Shown: positions 50,631 to 62,013 of the stretch, one piece after another | How positions within the stretch are numbered: position 1 is the first letter of the stretch | Layout of the letters: every line of letters starts with the position of its first letter | Assembly (NCBI GenBank): GCA_019915015.1 | Contig: JAHBBC010000023.1 | Coordinates: forward strand, 1-64,000 | Source: Auriscalpium vulgare | Taxonomy: Eukaryota > Basidiomycota > Agaricomycetes > Russulales > Auriscalpiaceae | Direction: 5' to 3' | DNA length: 64,000 nucleotides | Made by a program: the position numbers and the translations under genes | Notes under the pieces: generated by a model | Database searches by the model: none | The model's input: only the letters and a program-made list of their open reading frames with translations | Told to the model about the DNA's origin: nothing

Positions 50631-50645
50631 AGGCGGGAGGGCGAA
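50631..50645 (+). other. E1 polypurine tract
   Basis: AGGCGGGAGGGCGAA directly before the 3' LTR is mostly purine and in the right place for priming plus-strand DNA. Confidence 0.6.
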
Positions 50646-50943
50646 TGTAACGCCCGCGCGCCGACTCACCTCAGTTCCCGCCGCTGACTCCTCGTTTCGG
50701 CAGGAGTTGCGTGTCCGCCTCCCGGCGGACTTGTTATCACCCGGAAATCAGTAGATTAGTAAGTAGTATACATAGCTAGCTACGTGTTTGTATCTAGCTA
50801 GACTCTCTTGAACCCGAACTATTCCCCACTCTGTTCTGGTTTGACTGAACTCTCTTCCTTGCAACCCGTGTTCTAACAGCTACTCTCGAACATCTTCAAG
50901 CACACAAGCATCAAGATTAGCTCGAGAGGCCGTTAGGCTCACA
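50646..50943 (+). repeat. 3' LTR of E1 (298 bp)
   Basis: Same sequence as 13101-13398 by eye over its full length, and followed by the target duplication ACACC at 50944-50948. Confidence 0.93.
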
Positions 50944-50948
50944 ACACC
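50944..50948 (+). repeat. Target site duplication of E1, right copy (ACACC)
   Basis: Matches 13096-13100. Confidence 0.9.
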
Positions 50949-51480
50949 CATTCGGGCGAATATAACAGACGGTACAATCTCGCGCCAATCCTAGCCTCGA
51001 AGATTATCTCCCGTTCAACGAAAATGCAAGATTACTCCGACACCGCATGGACATTGGGAGAGTCGGATGCCGCCTGTCTCATTTGCAATATCTGAGTGAC
51101 TAGCTTTTAGAGAGCCATCGCTGAGCATGGCAGTACGATTCCGACTGAATAGTAGGCACCAAGAGAAGATTTAACCTGTTGCGCACAATGAGGGACACCT
51201 GCCACTGGGTGCTTACGGCCTTCTCGTTCACGGCCAGGAAGCTGCACACAAGGAGCAGTCACTAGTCACTGCTTGGTCCGCGCCGGAGACTCGGACGCGT
51301 TCAAGCGGGAGACCTCAAACACTGGTCATTGCTATGATTTTGCAGAATTTGTTGTACTTATTTTATATGTATGTACTCTGCAAGTCTATACGAAGAAGTA
51401 GCATTTACTGCTGAGCAGCTATTCACAGGTGGCGTTTGGTTAGACACACTGCAAGCAAATAGCTGCTGAACAAGACCCGC
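50949..51480. other. Right flank of E1, no intact gene
   Basis: The first ~150 bp read as an open plus-strand frame (YNRRYNLAPILASKI) that would join the frame left of E1. After that I see no gene. A short inverted repeat, AGCAGCTATT at 51414 and AATAGCTGCT at 51458, could form a small hairpin. Confidence 0.4.
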
Positions 51481-53720
51481 AGTGTATTGAGGATGAGGGT
51501 GGGTCGATCCGTGCGCGCCCCGTCCAAGGGTTTCGAGAAGCGCCGTTGCTGGGTAACTGCACGGCCTGCGAGGCGTCCACCGTGGTCGTGCGCGCCCGTC
51601 GATCTTGAGGACTTCGAGGCGCGTCAACGCGCCGACGTCCAGAGGAGCTGCAGGGGCGGCGTCCGCCCCTGCTCCGCGTCCGGCGATGACGTGGTGCCTG
51701 GTACCGTGGTCGTCTCGACGTCGTGTAAGTTGACCGCCTCGCCCACGGCGAGCAGCCTCGTCCAGCCCCTGGCCAGCGATGTGCGTGAGCTACGTCGTGA
51801 GCGCGGCTGTTCGAGCTGCGCGCGTCCGTGGGTGTCGCCGCAAGAGCCATGTCCATGGCGGTCCGCAGACTCGTCCAGATGCGTCGAGGCGCTGGGGTCG
51901 TCCAGGAAGGCCGCAGGCCCTGCGCGGGCGCCCCGCGTATTATGCGCCACGTCCACGTCCATGCCGCATGCGCCACGTCCAGCCCGACGACGTTCTTGAA
52001 TGCGACCGACGTGCGTCCGCGCGTGTCGTCCAGGCAGCTGCTTGGCGAAGGCCATCTTGATGCCCGCGTTCGCGGTGAGCACGTCTTGGCGCGGTCGTGC
52101 GTGTCGTCCAGGTGCGTCAAGGAGTTGGTGCCTCGGCCAGGAAGGCCGCAGGCGCTGCCGCGCTGGTGGGTGCGTGAGCCTTGAAGTTGAGTGTTGGCGG
52201 CGGCCGGCGTCAGGCGGATGACGTGGCCAGCGGCGGGAGCACATCATCTAAAGATCAAGTAGGTGAGTCCAATCAATTATACACAACGCGACGAGGTACG
52301 TACCTACGCGCAGCGTCGATACGCGGTCGTCGCGCAGTGTTGCCCGCGTCGTCGCGCAGTGTTGCCCGCGTCGTCGCGCAGTGTTGCCCGCGTCGTCCTG
52401 TACTTTTGAGCCGTGAGCGCCGTCGCGTGGCTGCATGGACCACGAGGCGTCCCGGGTATTTGTGCGCGCCCGGCAATCTTGAAGATGTCCAGACGTGCGC
52501 GTCCACGGGATGGACGCGCACTTGGGAAACTCCTCCAGCGCAGTCGTGCGCAGACTATGCCGCGCCCTGGGTGCCCTTGAGATTATGCGCCACGTCGTGA
52601 TTTTTTGAGATTTTAGGACATCCCACGGCCCCAAAACAGCGGCGTCGCTGCTGCCAGAAAATGGGCCGGCGCCGAGGAGAAGGGTCCTCGTCCAGGGAGG
52701 ATGACGAGTTGGCGCTCGGCCAGCACAACGCGTCGGCGTCCGTTGAAGTGGCGCACGGCCACCACGCTTAAGTTGAGCGTGCGCGGGCGTCCAGCGTGCT
52801 TTTGGTGCGGCGGGACGACGTCGCAAGCTCGGCTTTGGCCCCTGTCCGCGCGTCGTGCGCTACCATGATCGTCTTGACGTCGTGCAGACGAGTAAGCATG
52901 CGCCGGATGACGCGTCCAGGGGCGGCACCCGCACGTCTGAATATCATGAAAGAGATGAGGTAGGTAAGCCAAAGAAATCGAAGACAAAGTTGACAGCGGA
53001 CGTACCTAGGCGCAGCGCGCCCGCTCCAGCTTCCATGTCCGGCGTGATGGGAGTTGTACGGCGATCGCCACATCGCGACGCATCCAGCGGTCCGGTGGTA
53101 TCTTGGCAGGATGCAAAGATGGCGGGATGCAAAGATGGCCGCGACGATGCGCGGAGGTCGCACAGTGTCGTAGGGCGCCTCGTCCAGAGGTTTCGAGTCG
53201 TGAGCGCAGTCACCGTCGGGTGGCTGCATGGCCTGCGAAGGCGTCCGACGTGTATTTGCGTGCCAGTGGTCTTCATTGTCGCGAAATCTCGTTGTCCAGC
53301 GGAGTTGTGACAAGTTCGAAGTAGGTGGCTAAGAGCAAAGACGTTAGTGAAATCGTAACAAAGGGGTCGGCGCGATGACGACGTACCCGTGCAGCCTAGT
53401 CATCGCCAACGCAGAACCGCATGGGCGAGTACGCACGGGCGCGGTACAAGGGGCGGACGAGGGTGATCACGTCGATCAGCGCGGCTTGCCTGCAACGCGG
53501 ATTTCTGAGGCACGCGCGGCCGGACTTGTGCAACGACAGCGCGGTCGGGCTTGTCCACGTTCATTGAACTAAGGTGAGGTTGCACCGTGCCAGTACGCAG
53601 GATGCCGGACGACGTCAAGGCGACAAGTGAGCGGAGCGGCAGGCTTTAGCGTCAAAGTGAGTGTTAGTGATCGAAAAGGGAAAATAGACGCGCGTACCTC
53701 GTGTGCTCGACCATGACGAG
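51480..53720. repeat. GC-rich degenerate repeat region
   Basis: A recurring segment, in variants of GTGGCTGCATGGCCTGCGAA, appears near 51557, 52424 and 53219. Its neighbours have CGTACCT signals near 52300, 53003, 53385 and 53692 that look like minus-strand intron donors. This suggests about three diverged copies of a unit of roughly 0.8 kb. Every frame on both strands is compositionally skewed and I could not choose a coding one. The region might be old tandem exons or a decayed element; I cannot name it. Confidence 0.5.
52326..52396. repeat. 22-bp tandem repeat, about three copies
   Basis: The unit CGCGCAGTGTTGCCCGCGTC plus two bases repeats exactly at 52331, 52353 and 52375. It lies within the GC-rich repeat region. 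Confidence 0.85.
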
Positions 53721-54300
53721 TAAGTGAGTACAACTGCGTGCACGGCTTGTCGCTGCTGATCGCCGTCTGCTCAGCCGCAGGCGTGTCTTCTCATTCAGCG
53801 CAGGAGGCCCAAATCCCACCGCGCGGGCCTTTGACACTGGGAGTCACTAGTCACTGCGCGCGGCGCGTCTTGTCATCCAGCGCGCCTCACGCGGCGTCGC
53901 TGTGCATTGGCGAATGCGCAGGCTGGCAAGCGAGGGGCGGTAGTGAAGGCCCGCGGCACTTTGCGGCACGTCGGACGACGAGGGCGAGGCGCGGCGTGCA
54001 GGTGCGGCGTGCGGGGCTGGTGGATGACTTGTCGGGCATCGTGCTCGCAAGTGGCAATTACGGTGTGCGGCGTGCGGACACTGTGTGTGGGGTGACTCAA
54101 GGTCATCGTGCGGGGTTGACGAGGTGCGTGTTGATAGACATGAAGAGCAACGTGCCTGCGGCGTCCAAGGTGGAGGCCGGAGTCTTCGAGCGCCGCGGGT
54201 GAATGAAGGATAAGCTGACGGGGGCGAGGGGTGATCATGAGACGTGCGCCAAATCTCTGACGAGCTGCTAAACTTACCGCGGAGCTGTCACTCTGCGAGT
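53721..54300. other. GC-rich stretch, no gene supported
   Basis: Between the degenerate repeats and the gene-fragment chimaera. Contains AGTCACTAGTCACTGC at 53842, also found at 51257. Nothing else stands out. Confidence 0.4.
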
Positions 54301-54519
54301 CGGGGCCGGGAAGACGCTAGGGGGCGCGGAATGTCAATGTTGGATGGTTGTCACGCCGGGCTGGGCGGTAGGTAACGAGGCGCACGAAGGGCGGAAGGGT
54401 AGGGATGACGAGCGCGGGGGTGACGTGGTGTGGAAGTGGGTGCGAGTACGGAAGGGCGCGCGTTGGCGACTTGGCGTAAGGGAAGGGTGGAATAGCAGCG
54501 CGTGCGAGTGATGTGGCAT

Positions 54520-55322
54520 GTACAGCGCCTGCTGCACCGTGTCCTTGGACAGGTCCACCGACACCCAACATGAAGAGAGCGTCTCGATCGCGCGCTCCTT
54601 CGCCTTGATGTCGCGCTGGATCTCGCATTGGCCGCGGTTGATCGAGGTGAGTTCTTGCGTCGCGACAATGATGAGCGGGGAGTCGTGCAGCATGTCCAGC
54701 GCTCCGTGCACGTAGAGGAGCGTGTAGACGGTGTTGATGGGGGCGACGCAAGGGAAACCGAGGATGTCCTTGACTTCTGGTGTTTGACTGTCCTACGGCG
54801 CGCGTCAATATTGTCGGCCCACACGAGACTGTCGATGTAGACGCACCTGCAGCAGGTATATGAGCTTCCCATATGTAATACGCATCTTGTCCGGGTTCGT
54901 AATCTTGTAGCGCCGCCCTAGCTCGAATATCCGTTGATAGAACTCCTCGTTCCCGTGGACGTCGCGCTCCGCGAACAGCTCTTGGCCCTGCTTGTAGTCT
55001 GCCGCGAGCATAAGCCCCGACAGAATCGCGCACAGCTCGCGAATCTGGTACACAACGCGCTTCGCCTTGCTCAGCCCGAGTCCGATGGTGTCGATCTTGT
55101 CTGGGTACTCGGACACCTGGAGTGCCGCATCGAGCAGCCGCAGGAACTTGCGCTCGCTGAGGGTGAGGTGCGTCGGGATGTACTGCGCGCGGTGGACGAA
55201 CCACCCGCCCGGGTCCGTGCCGATCTCGGGCTGCGAGATGAGCTCAAGGTTGGGACGGGGGGCCGGCGCCTTCACGATGAGCAAGTCGAGCTCGTCGGCT
55301 CTCGTCTCAAGCCACAAATACC
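54520..55322 (-). pseudogene. DUF2009-like gene fragment
   Basis: The minus strand reads YLWLETRADELDLLIVKAPA, then GWFVHRAQYIPTHLTLSERK and RRYKITNPDKMRITYGKLI. A clean 54-nt intron (54793-54846) leads to SQTPEVKDILGFPCVAPINT and CEIQRDIKAKERAIETLSSC. This matches my recollection of DUF2009, a eukaryotic family of unknown function. The N-terminal part of the family is missing; instead the first exon splices (intron 55323-55375) to sequence fused with a protease fragment. The C-terminal end after about 54520 is unclear. Splice sites and frame within the fragment are intact, so it could be transcribed. Confidence 0.6.
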
Positions 55323-55375
55323 CTAGTCGACTTGGGATCAGAAGATACATCCCACAAGACGAACGAAGAACTCAC

Positions 55376-56130
55376 CCCCATGTCCCGAGCGAACGCGCGC
55401 ACGGCGCCACGCATCGCACGCCGACGCATCCCGCAGGTCCTCATGTGTGTTGAACGAGCACGGGACTGTGCACGCGGCGTCACCGACAATGCGGCGCACA
55501 TACGAGGGGAATACGCACTGCTGTAGAGGCAGGTGCCGAGAGAGTCATCCTCTTGGGCGGCGCTGATCTGCGCGTAGAGTGCCGCGATGGCGGTGGAGGA
55601 GTGCGTGGTGCCGGTGTCGATGATGGCCGCGGTGCTGTCCACGACCTGCTGGCCGTTGACAGAGATGCTGTCGAAGGTCGTCTGCCAGTACCTGCGCAGC
55701 GACCGCATAAGCATCAGCATCACGATCACATTCGCGTGGCGAAATACTGACCGCCGTGGAGACGTCGATGGTGGTGAAGTCTCCGGAGTACAGCTGGTCG
55801 TTGACGCCGCCGATACCCACCGCGATGAGCGATTGGAAGAGCGGGTTGGTGTTGTAGTCCGAGAGCGACTGGAACGTCATGCCGAGCAGCCCATCCGCAG
55901 GGAACTGGGAGCTATCGAAGCCCGTAGAAAAGGTCTTCGCGGAGCCGAGGGTCTGACCCGTGGCCTACAGCAGAAAACAATGCGTCAGATAGACTCTCAG
56001 CAAGCAAAGAGCTGCGAACGTACGGTCAAGCCAGCAATGGACACGGTGTCTGTGTACCGCTCGCCAGTGACGGACGATCTGTGGAATTCCCGACACGCGT
56101 CCCGCACAGTGCTGGTGTCGGCCGCGGAGG
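55376..56130 (-). pseudogene. Aspartic protease (A1, pepsin-type) fragment
   Basis: The minus strand shows pieces of a pepsin-family protease: RYTDTVSIAGLTV, splicing to ATGQTLGSAKTFSTGF, FPADGLLGMTFQSLSDYN, GGVNDQLYSGDFTTIDV, and YWQTTFDSISVNGQ with the second active-site motif AAIIDTGTTHSSTAI. Spliced LYSIPCSFNT is also typical. Missing are the N-terminal half with the first catalytic Asp, about 20 residues before GGVNDQ, and the whole C-terminal end. The junction before YWQ is also one base out of phase. So it cannot be an active protease. It runs on directly, in frame, into the DUF2009-like fragment. Confidence 0.7.
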
Positions 56131-58029
56131 ACAGGGCGCGCGCTGTGCTGATTGCGCAGATGCATGACGCGTCGTCCAACAGCGCAAGGTTTGTGAGCTC
56201 GGTGAGCGCAGGTGGGGAGGCTAGCGAGGTGCGCGTGCTGCGGGGAAGGAGGCGCAGGGGTATCGAGTGCTGGAGCGTCGGGTGGAAGACGAAGCGCAGA
56301 TGCGCGGCGAGAGTGGACGCGTCGACGAGCGGGTCGGACCCGTTGTCTGCGTCCAGCAAGGCTAGGCTAGAGCAGCGTAAGCTTGATTGCACAGCCAACT
56401 GCGCACTAATATGACGCACCAAATCCGACCCAAGCAGGTGCAGGAGGGTGTCCCGCAGCCCGCTGGTTTGTCGCGCCCACCCCCGACGGTGCGCAGGGCG
56501 CCAATCATGGCTGTGCCGCAGAATGCTTGGTCGACGGCGCGCAGACTGCAGCAGTGCATGGTGATGCGCTGGGACTTAATGGCAGGTGCGCGAGACGTCG
56601 AGGAGATGGGATGTGGAGCGACGTGGACGCGAGTCGTGGGCGAGAGGGACAACTCGAAGGGGACGCGCGAGCCTGTTGGCAAGGCATCGGCAGGGGGCCG
56701 AACGAGCGGGCCGGGCGTAGCCACCGGAAGACGCCGAAGGTGTGTCACAGAAAACTTCCCATCAGCTCGCTCGTCGCTGCGATTTTGCAGCTGGTCACCA
56801 GTCTATCCATAGATAATAATTGCTGTAGGTGCTGAACAGAGCATAGACAAGGGACGGGACTTGTGCTGGTGCTGGTGGAAGTCAGGATGAATGAACCAAG
56901 TGTGATAGATTATAAGATAGTCAATAAGCAAATCCGAAAGGCAACGGCAATCAAACCGGGGATCAAACCGGCACCCGGCGACCATGACCGAATAGATGCA
57001 GGCACGACCCCGAAAAACACCCTAGTAAACGATTCAACTTCGTAAACTCAGGGAATCGTAACCATCTGGTGAGTGTCCTTGACCGCATCGATGTGCTCGA
57101 CGCGCGTGCTGACGATACAGGCAGGCCAACCAATCCCTCCGGCCAGGAATCTTCCATCGCGACGTCTGTGTCCAAAGCTTGCAGCGCCGTTCATATCATT
57201 GCTAAATTGAAGGTGGTCATTGCACAGCCAGTCAGCGCCTCTTCCGAAACACGAGGCAGGGGCTTTACTAGGACATCTTCAGCGGCTTTCCTCTGGTTTC
57301 TCTCCCAATTCTACGCATGGATCTCGTCAAACGTGCAGTCTTCGGAACAGACTCGGCCTTTCCAGATACGCAGGTACGGTGAGATCCGTGCATCAGTAAC
57401 CTGCTCAGATCTGACTTTGTGAGTCGACAAGTAGAAGCTAGTCGTCATTGGTGGGACCGTGGAGACCGCACGTAGGACTTCGGCGTCTGCTTGGAAGGGC
57501 TTTGTCGACTGTGCGTGTCCATTTCTATGCGCCAATATGTCGATGGTCTGACTGAGATCTGACAACGCCAGCCTTCTTCTCGACGGCGCACTTCAGTCAG
57601 GAAGACTACCCGTACGACTGGTAAGCACGACGCGCGGTCAACCTGCGTATCGGCCTCTGACAGCAATTCTGCACCTAGGCTGATGCATTGGCTTGCTAAG
57701 GTGCGTTAGCTTGTGTTCACAGAGGCGGTAGAAACCTTACGTCAACACAGCAACCAGCCTGGGCTCGCAGCACGCCTTTCGACGATTGCCGGCGATCCAA
57801 TGCCACTGAGGACAAGAATGACGAAGAGAATGGAGACCCGACTGAATCTAGACGGAGAAGAATCAAGACTTACCCGCCTTTAGGTGCGTATGGTCAAATT
57901 CTCGACTTGATCGTGTCGGTTGACCACTACTCGTTAGGTCAAACACATACGACATACTACCGCGGTCACTGGCTAAGGGTACTGCATACTCCAGTCCATC
58001 TTCTCCACAGCACCCAACACTGCTTTTTA
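56131..58029. other. No gene supported; possible fragments
   Basis: Open frames of 60-140 codons occur on both strands. One at 57311-57565 (-), with TDARISPYLRIWKGRV, looks somewhat protein-like, but there is no domain and no splice chain I can follow. The plus-strand stretch 57700-57920, with ESRRRRIKTYPPLGAYGQIL, may hold the first exon of the 58030 gene, but it has no ATG in that frame. Confidence 0.4.
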
Positions 58030-59733
58030 GATAACGAGAACGACTGCCAGTCCCAACGGTTCAGAGCTGAAAATCGGTGTTGTTGCGAGAAATGGAAATA
58101 TTCTCAAAGAGCTTGTAATAGATGCGAAAAAGGCGTACGAAATGGATGTGTCCGAAAGGTGAGTTTGATTTCGTTTCGGTCGAAGTAGCCCTCGTTGCTC
58201 GCACAGCCCTGACATCCCCGTCCAGAGTCGACACGTTTCTTGGGTTGAAGACAACCTCCAAGGTGACCTCGTCCTCCCAGAGGTTCCGCGACATCCAACT
58301 CCACTCCACCCTGTCTGCATGGGTTGAGAACATGCGCCGCCTCTCCGGCATGATCGACGCCTTCCAAGACATATCTCTTGCGGCGCCTGTCAACCAACAG
58401 CCCGGCCTGACCCAGAAGGTGGCAGAGATGCGCGCGGACCTGCGTATGCAGCGGGAGCGTTATGACGCATTCTTACAGCTGACGCGCGAGTACGCGGATC
58501 GGTACCTGGAGGACATCAAGGATGAGGTACACAGCCAACGCGCGCTGCTGGATATGCTCGAGCGCCGTCTGGATGCGGCGAAGCAGCTGCGCATGGATGT
58601 TGTGGAGATGCAACGGTCGTTCGCGAAGGGCACGCGCGAGGGGTTCCAGGAGGTCAAGGCCGCAAGTGCGTTTATCCAATTCTCTCTGTGCATTGTGCCG
58701 GTGTCTGACATACTAAGCAGTGCGCAAGACCATGTTTCCCGACGACGCGGAGCTGCTCGATGAAATAGACGTCTTGCTGAAGGATATCCAGGCGTGCTTC
58801 CGAAAACTGGACGACTTCTGGGTGGACGAGGTGTGTCGCGTTTCGAAGGCGCTCAAGGCGTGCAAGATGGACGAAGATGATTCCCAACGATGGCGCGAAT
58901 TCCAGTCGGATCTTGAGAGGACGCTTGGCTCGTGGGACGCGAAGGTACCTCCGCAGATCCTACTAAGTGCCAGCCAAACTAACTCCCATACCTCCCAGAC
59001 CTCCATCGAACCATCTCAGAGACCGCATGTAAATGTCACGCCTTCTGCTTTTGCTGGTCGCCACTGAGTCTTCCGACAGACAACAGTACTCGGCCGCCTG
59101 AGCGCTGGCCTGGCACCAGCCTTCTCATCCGCGTCGAAGGGCTTGCTCGACCCGCGCATGTTCGCCTCCTCGCGCTTCCTACGAGGCAGACAAGACGTCA
59201 AGATCTACAAAATCGATGCAAACCTCCAGACCACGCAGCAGCGCTGCCTCGCATTTCTTGGGGGCTGCATTTCGTACAGCAAGCGGGTCGTCGATCTGTG
59301 CGCGTCGGTCGCTTCGCACGCGCCATTCGAGCGTTTGAGGAAGGCGGCAGACTTGTGGGGGCTAATTGAAAGCGTGCTGGCGCAAGAGGGGGCGCACAGC
59401 ACGCTAGGTGATGCAGTGTTTGCGCCGGGAGGTGCAGGTACGACCTAGCCGCATTCAGCGTGTCATGACATGTTGCTGATTCCCTCTTCGCCAGCGTCCT
59501 CGCTTTCGCCTGGCATACAACAGCTTGCCAAGTCAGTATTGAAGGCCGAGATGCGCATCGAATCAGCGTTATGCTGCATCGCAGAGCATGTGCTGAACGT
59601 CGATGGGCGACCCATGCGCTCTCCCAAGCAGCTACTGGAGGAGGTCCGCGTATGGGTGAATGTCAAGCGAAAGTTGGAAGACGCAGCCCGGGAAGTTACG
59701 CTGAACCACCGCGCAGGACTGGCGAGGATCTGA
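58030..59733 (+). CDS. Hypothetical coiled-coil protein, multi-exon (5' end uncertain)
   Basis: Five exons join in frame over GT..AG introns at about 58159-58225, 58668-58720, 59032-59079 and 59440-59493. The protein contains GVVARNGNILKELVIDAKKA, then LHSTLSAWVENMRRLSGMID, a long charged helical stretch (RADLRMQRERYDAFLQLTRE to EEVHSQRALLDMLERRL-like sequence near 58530), and EIDVLLKDIQACFRKLDDFW. It ends LEDAAREVTLNHRAGLARI at 59733. About 490 residues are covered. The composition suggests a coiled-coil or helical-bundle scaffold without membrane segments. The first exon begins after a TTTTTAG acceptor; the true start lies upstream and I could not fix it. No family recognised. Confidence 0.65.
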
Positions 59734-59949
59734 CCGGCGGATGTTTGAACTTCGACCGTGATACTATTTGCTATAACTATATTTTCATGATTTTGTAAGT
59801 GTATCTGTAGCACCCAGAGCCTCTGCAATCACAACTCGGCGTGGGCGTTGGGCGTTGTGCTACTAGGGAGATAGAGAAGAGGTGTCTGCCTCGGAGACAG
59901 CGTTCCTCCACCTCCACGTCGACGAAAAGGATGCCCAACGGATGCGACG

Positions 59950-60012
59950 ACTGGAGACTATTTTTTTATTTATTTATTTTTTGAATCAAGTTTATTGTCT
60001 ACTGGAGACTAT
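59950..60012 (-). mobile_element. Tiny A-tailed insertion with 12-bp target duplication
   Basis: ACTGGAGACTAT occurs at 59950-59961 and again at 60001-60012, flanking 39 bp of almost pure A/T. Read on the minus strand the insert ends in an A-rich tail with AATAAATAAATAAA. Long target duplications with an A-rich 3' end are the mark of LINE-type target-primed insertion, here cut down to little more than its tail. Confidence 0.55.
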
Positions 60013-60081
60013 GTCTGGCGCTGCTCCCCATAAATTTCCGTACCAGGGATAAACGCGCCTGAGGAGAGTTTCGTTATTCAC

Positions 60082-60823
60082 TTAGGGCCTGCGTCGTCGA
60101 CACGCAAACATACCGAGACCATCCTCCTCCTGGCCGGACATGTAGAAATCGACATTACAGTCGAATCCAGGTGCGCACGCCAGCTCGAATTTATGATAAG
60201 ACAGTGCTCGGCATGCGAAAGCGGGGAGTGGGGAGTCCTCTGGGGCGTCGCTCTGGGCAGACGATGTAGGCTCTACGGAGCCAAGAAGTGCGGTGCGCGG
60301 AGGACGGTTCTGGTACGTTAATTTGCGTGCGTCGACCCGTTTGGGCATCTCGAGGACCCAGATATCGACCTTCGACCCGGGCGCCGAGGGCAAGTTGGTG
60401 ACAAGCGAGCAGTCCTCCATGCCATAGTCGATCGCGCGAAATTGTACGACGGTAGAAACCTATCACCCAAGCAAGCGTCAGTACTCGCACGATGCATAAA
60501 AACATGCCACTCACCTCTCGTGTGACCCAGATGCGCAGCCGCATGGCTGGAAGACGGCCGTCTGCGTTCGGGAGCATTTCACGGTCCGCGCGCACTACCT
60601 CATGCGGGTTCACGGAAGAAATGTAGGTGAGCGCCCGCGCGCCATTGAGGATTGGCTCGTAGCGAGTCACTAACTTCGTTCCATGAGGATAGACCTTGTC
60701 ACAGTTGACGTATGGGCTTCGAAGGCCGATCTCATGTGTTCCGCGCTGAGATAGATCAGATTGGGCGACAACGAAGGCAAAACAGAAAACCGCGAGCAGG
60801 TCGATAAATGGGCATGCGAGCAA
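60082..60823 (-). CDS. Small secreted protein of polypore type (But2-like?)
   Basis: The start MLACPFIDLLAVFCFAFVVA is a good signal peptide or anchor. Exon 1 goes on with SPYVNCDKVYPHGTKLVTRY and EPILNGARALTYISSVNPHE. A 49-nt intron (about 60459-60507, GTGAGT..GATAG) joins VTRE to VSTVVQFRAIDYGMEDCSLV, followed by VDIWVLEMPKRVDARKLTY. The end is cysteine-containing (FELACAPGFDCNVDFYMSG), with TAA at 60082. The layout recalls a large agaricomycete family often labelled with a But2 C-terminal-like domain; that is from memory. Function unknown. The product is about 230 residues; an upstream exon with a cytosolic tail is possible. Confidence 0.65.
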
Positions 60824-62013
60824 AATTGCAATGCAGGCTTTTGATGCAAGACCTCCATGTATATCGAAGGACGATGATGTTTCTGACGCCGTGGAGCACG
60901 TCAGTCAGTTGGGTGGTCAACCTCTGACTTTTGTAGCCTCTCACCTCCTGCTACAACCTTCGCATCTCCGTCCTCGTCCTGCGCGATGGGCACGTAGTGT
61001 GACATTTCCCAACGGTGTTGGTGGGGAGTGCAACAAAGCGTCAGCTAGACCAGCTTGAAGTGACCTGCTCTTGTTGAAAGCCAATGAGGAGCTGGTCAGC
61101 AGCGGGTCGACGACGACCAGTGAGAACAAGCCGGGAAGGGACCAGCGATGAGTCGATGTAGGCGGTAGCTGACATGAAACTGATGTGAGAGCGCCCGCCA
61201 AGGATGAGTCGGTCGGTTGAGTATGTGTTGGTGGATGTCGTTGAAGGCACCGCCTATCTTGACGAGCTGGACGGTGGCGACGTTAAAAAAGAGCCCGAAG
61301 AGTATGCCAGGATTGTGTGGTGTGCGGCTAACCAACACCAGCCATAAGGCACAACCCGCGGCTTTGTGGGCCCCCCTGGTTGTCGATACAATTAGAACGC
61401 GAGGTGATCGAAAGGACGGGCGTACGATGATGTGGATGGTGAACGTACGTCGTCCTGCCGTCCAATTAGCGAATAGGGGCCGCATTCAGCTTGCTTCCAG
61501 GAGACCATGGCGTGTCGAAGGGTTTGAAGGACTGTGAGAAGTAAAGAGATGCATCCTGGGATGTACTATGATCTGGTTAACGAGAATCGTCAGCTATTCA
61601 ATGTAGCTGTGTCCATCGACTCGGAGAGGCGGTGAGCTAGGAGCAGATAATGCCGGTACTGCGGCGGCCCAGACAAGTGGAGAGACACTGCAAAGCTCCA
61701 GGATCCGAGATCTTCATCAAGTGCCGTTGAATTGCTGTAGAGGCCGCATGAAGAGAAGCGGATGCACGAAGATGGCAGGGCCGCAGCCTTTGTGTCGCGG
61801 ACACAACAGAGCCTGAGGATGGACAGCCGCACGCGGCACACGAGGATAAAGGATGGCGGTGCTCGAGGTATAGAGGTAGGTGAAGTGGCTGGGATAGCCT
61901 TCACAACTGTTCTTCGCGCGCCCCCTTCCAGTCACTGCACAGTCACAGAACTGAGAAGACCCCGAAAGTGCTAGTGAGTGCGAAACGTGTGAGCAACCCA
62001 TTTTGGCGGTACT
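60824..62013. other. No gene supported
   Basis: About 1.2 kb with several minus-strand open frames of 60-130 codons (for example LFGLFFNVATVQLVKIGG near 61270) that may be remnants of a membrane protein. I could not connect them by splicing or name a family. Confidence 0.4.

Larger units (their letters stand above)
13101..50943 (+). mobile_element. Ty3/gypsy element E1, split by two nested elements
   Basis: Identical-looking 298-bp LTRs bound this block and ACACC flanks it on both sides, so it is a single integrated element that later grew by internal insertions. Subtracting E2 (17115 bp) and E3 (11774 bp) and their 4-bp duplications leaves an ordinary 8.9 kb gypsy element. Gag, protease, RT, RNase H and integrase lie at 13523-20091. 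The end of pol with a chromodomain-like segment is at 37211-38016, and a glycine/arginine-rich extension at 49795-50593. The order RT, RNase H, integrase is that of Metaviridae. I saw no tRNA-type primer-binding site beginning TGG right after the 5' LTR, so it may use another primer. Confidence 0.92.
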
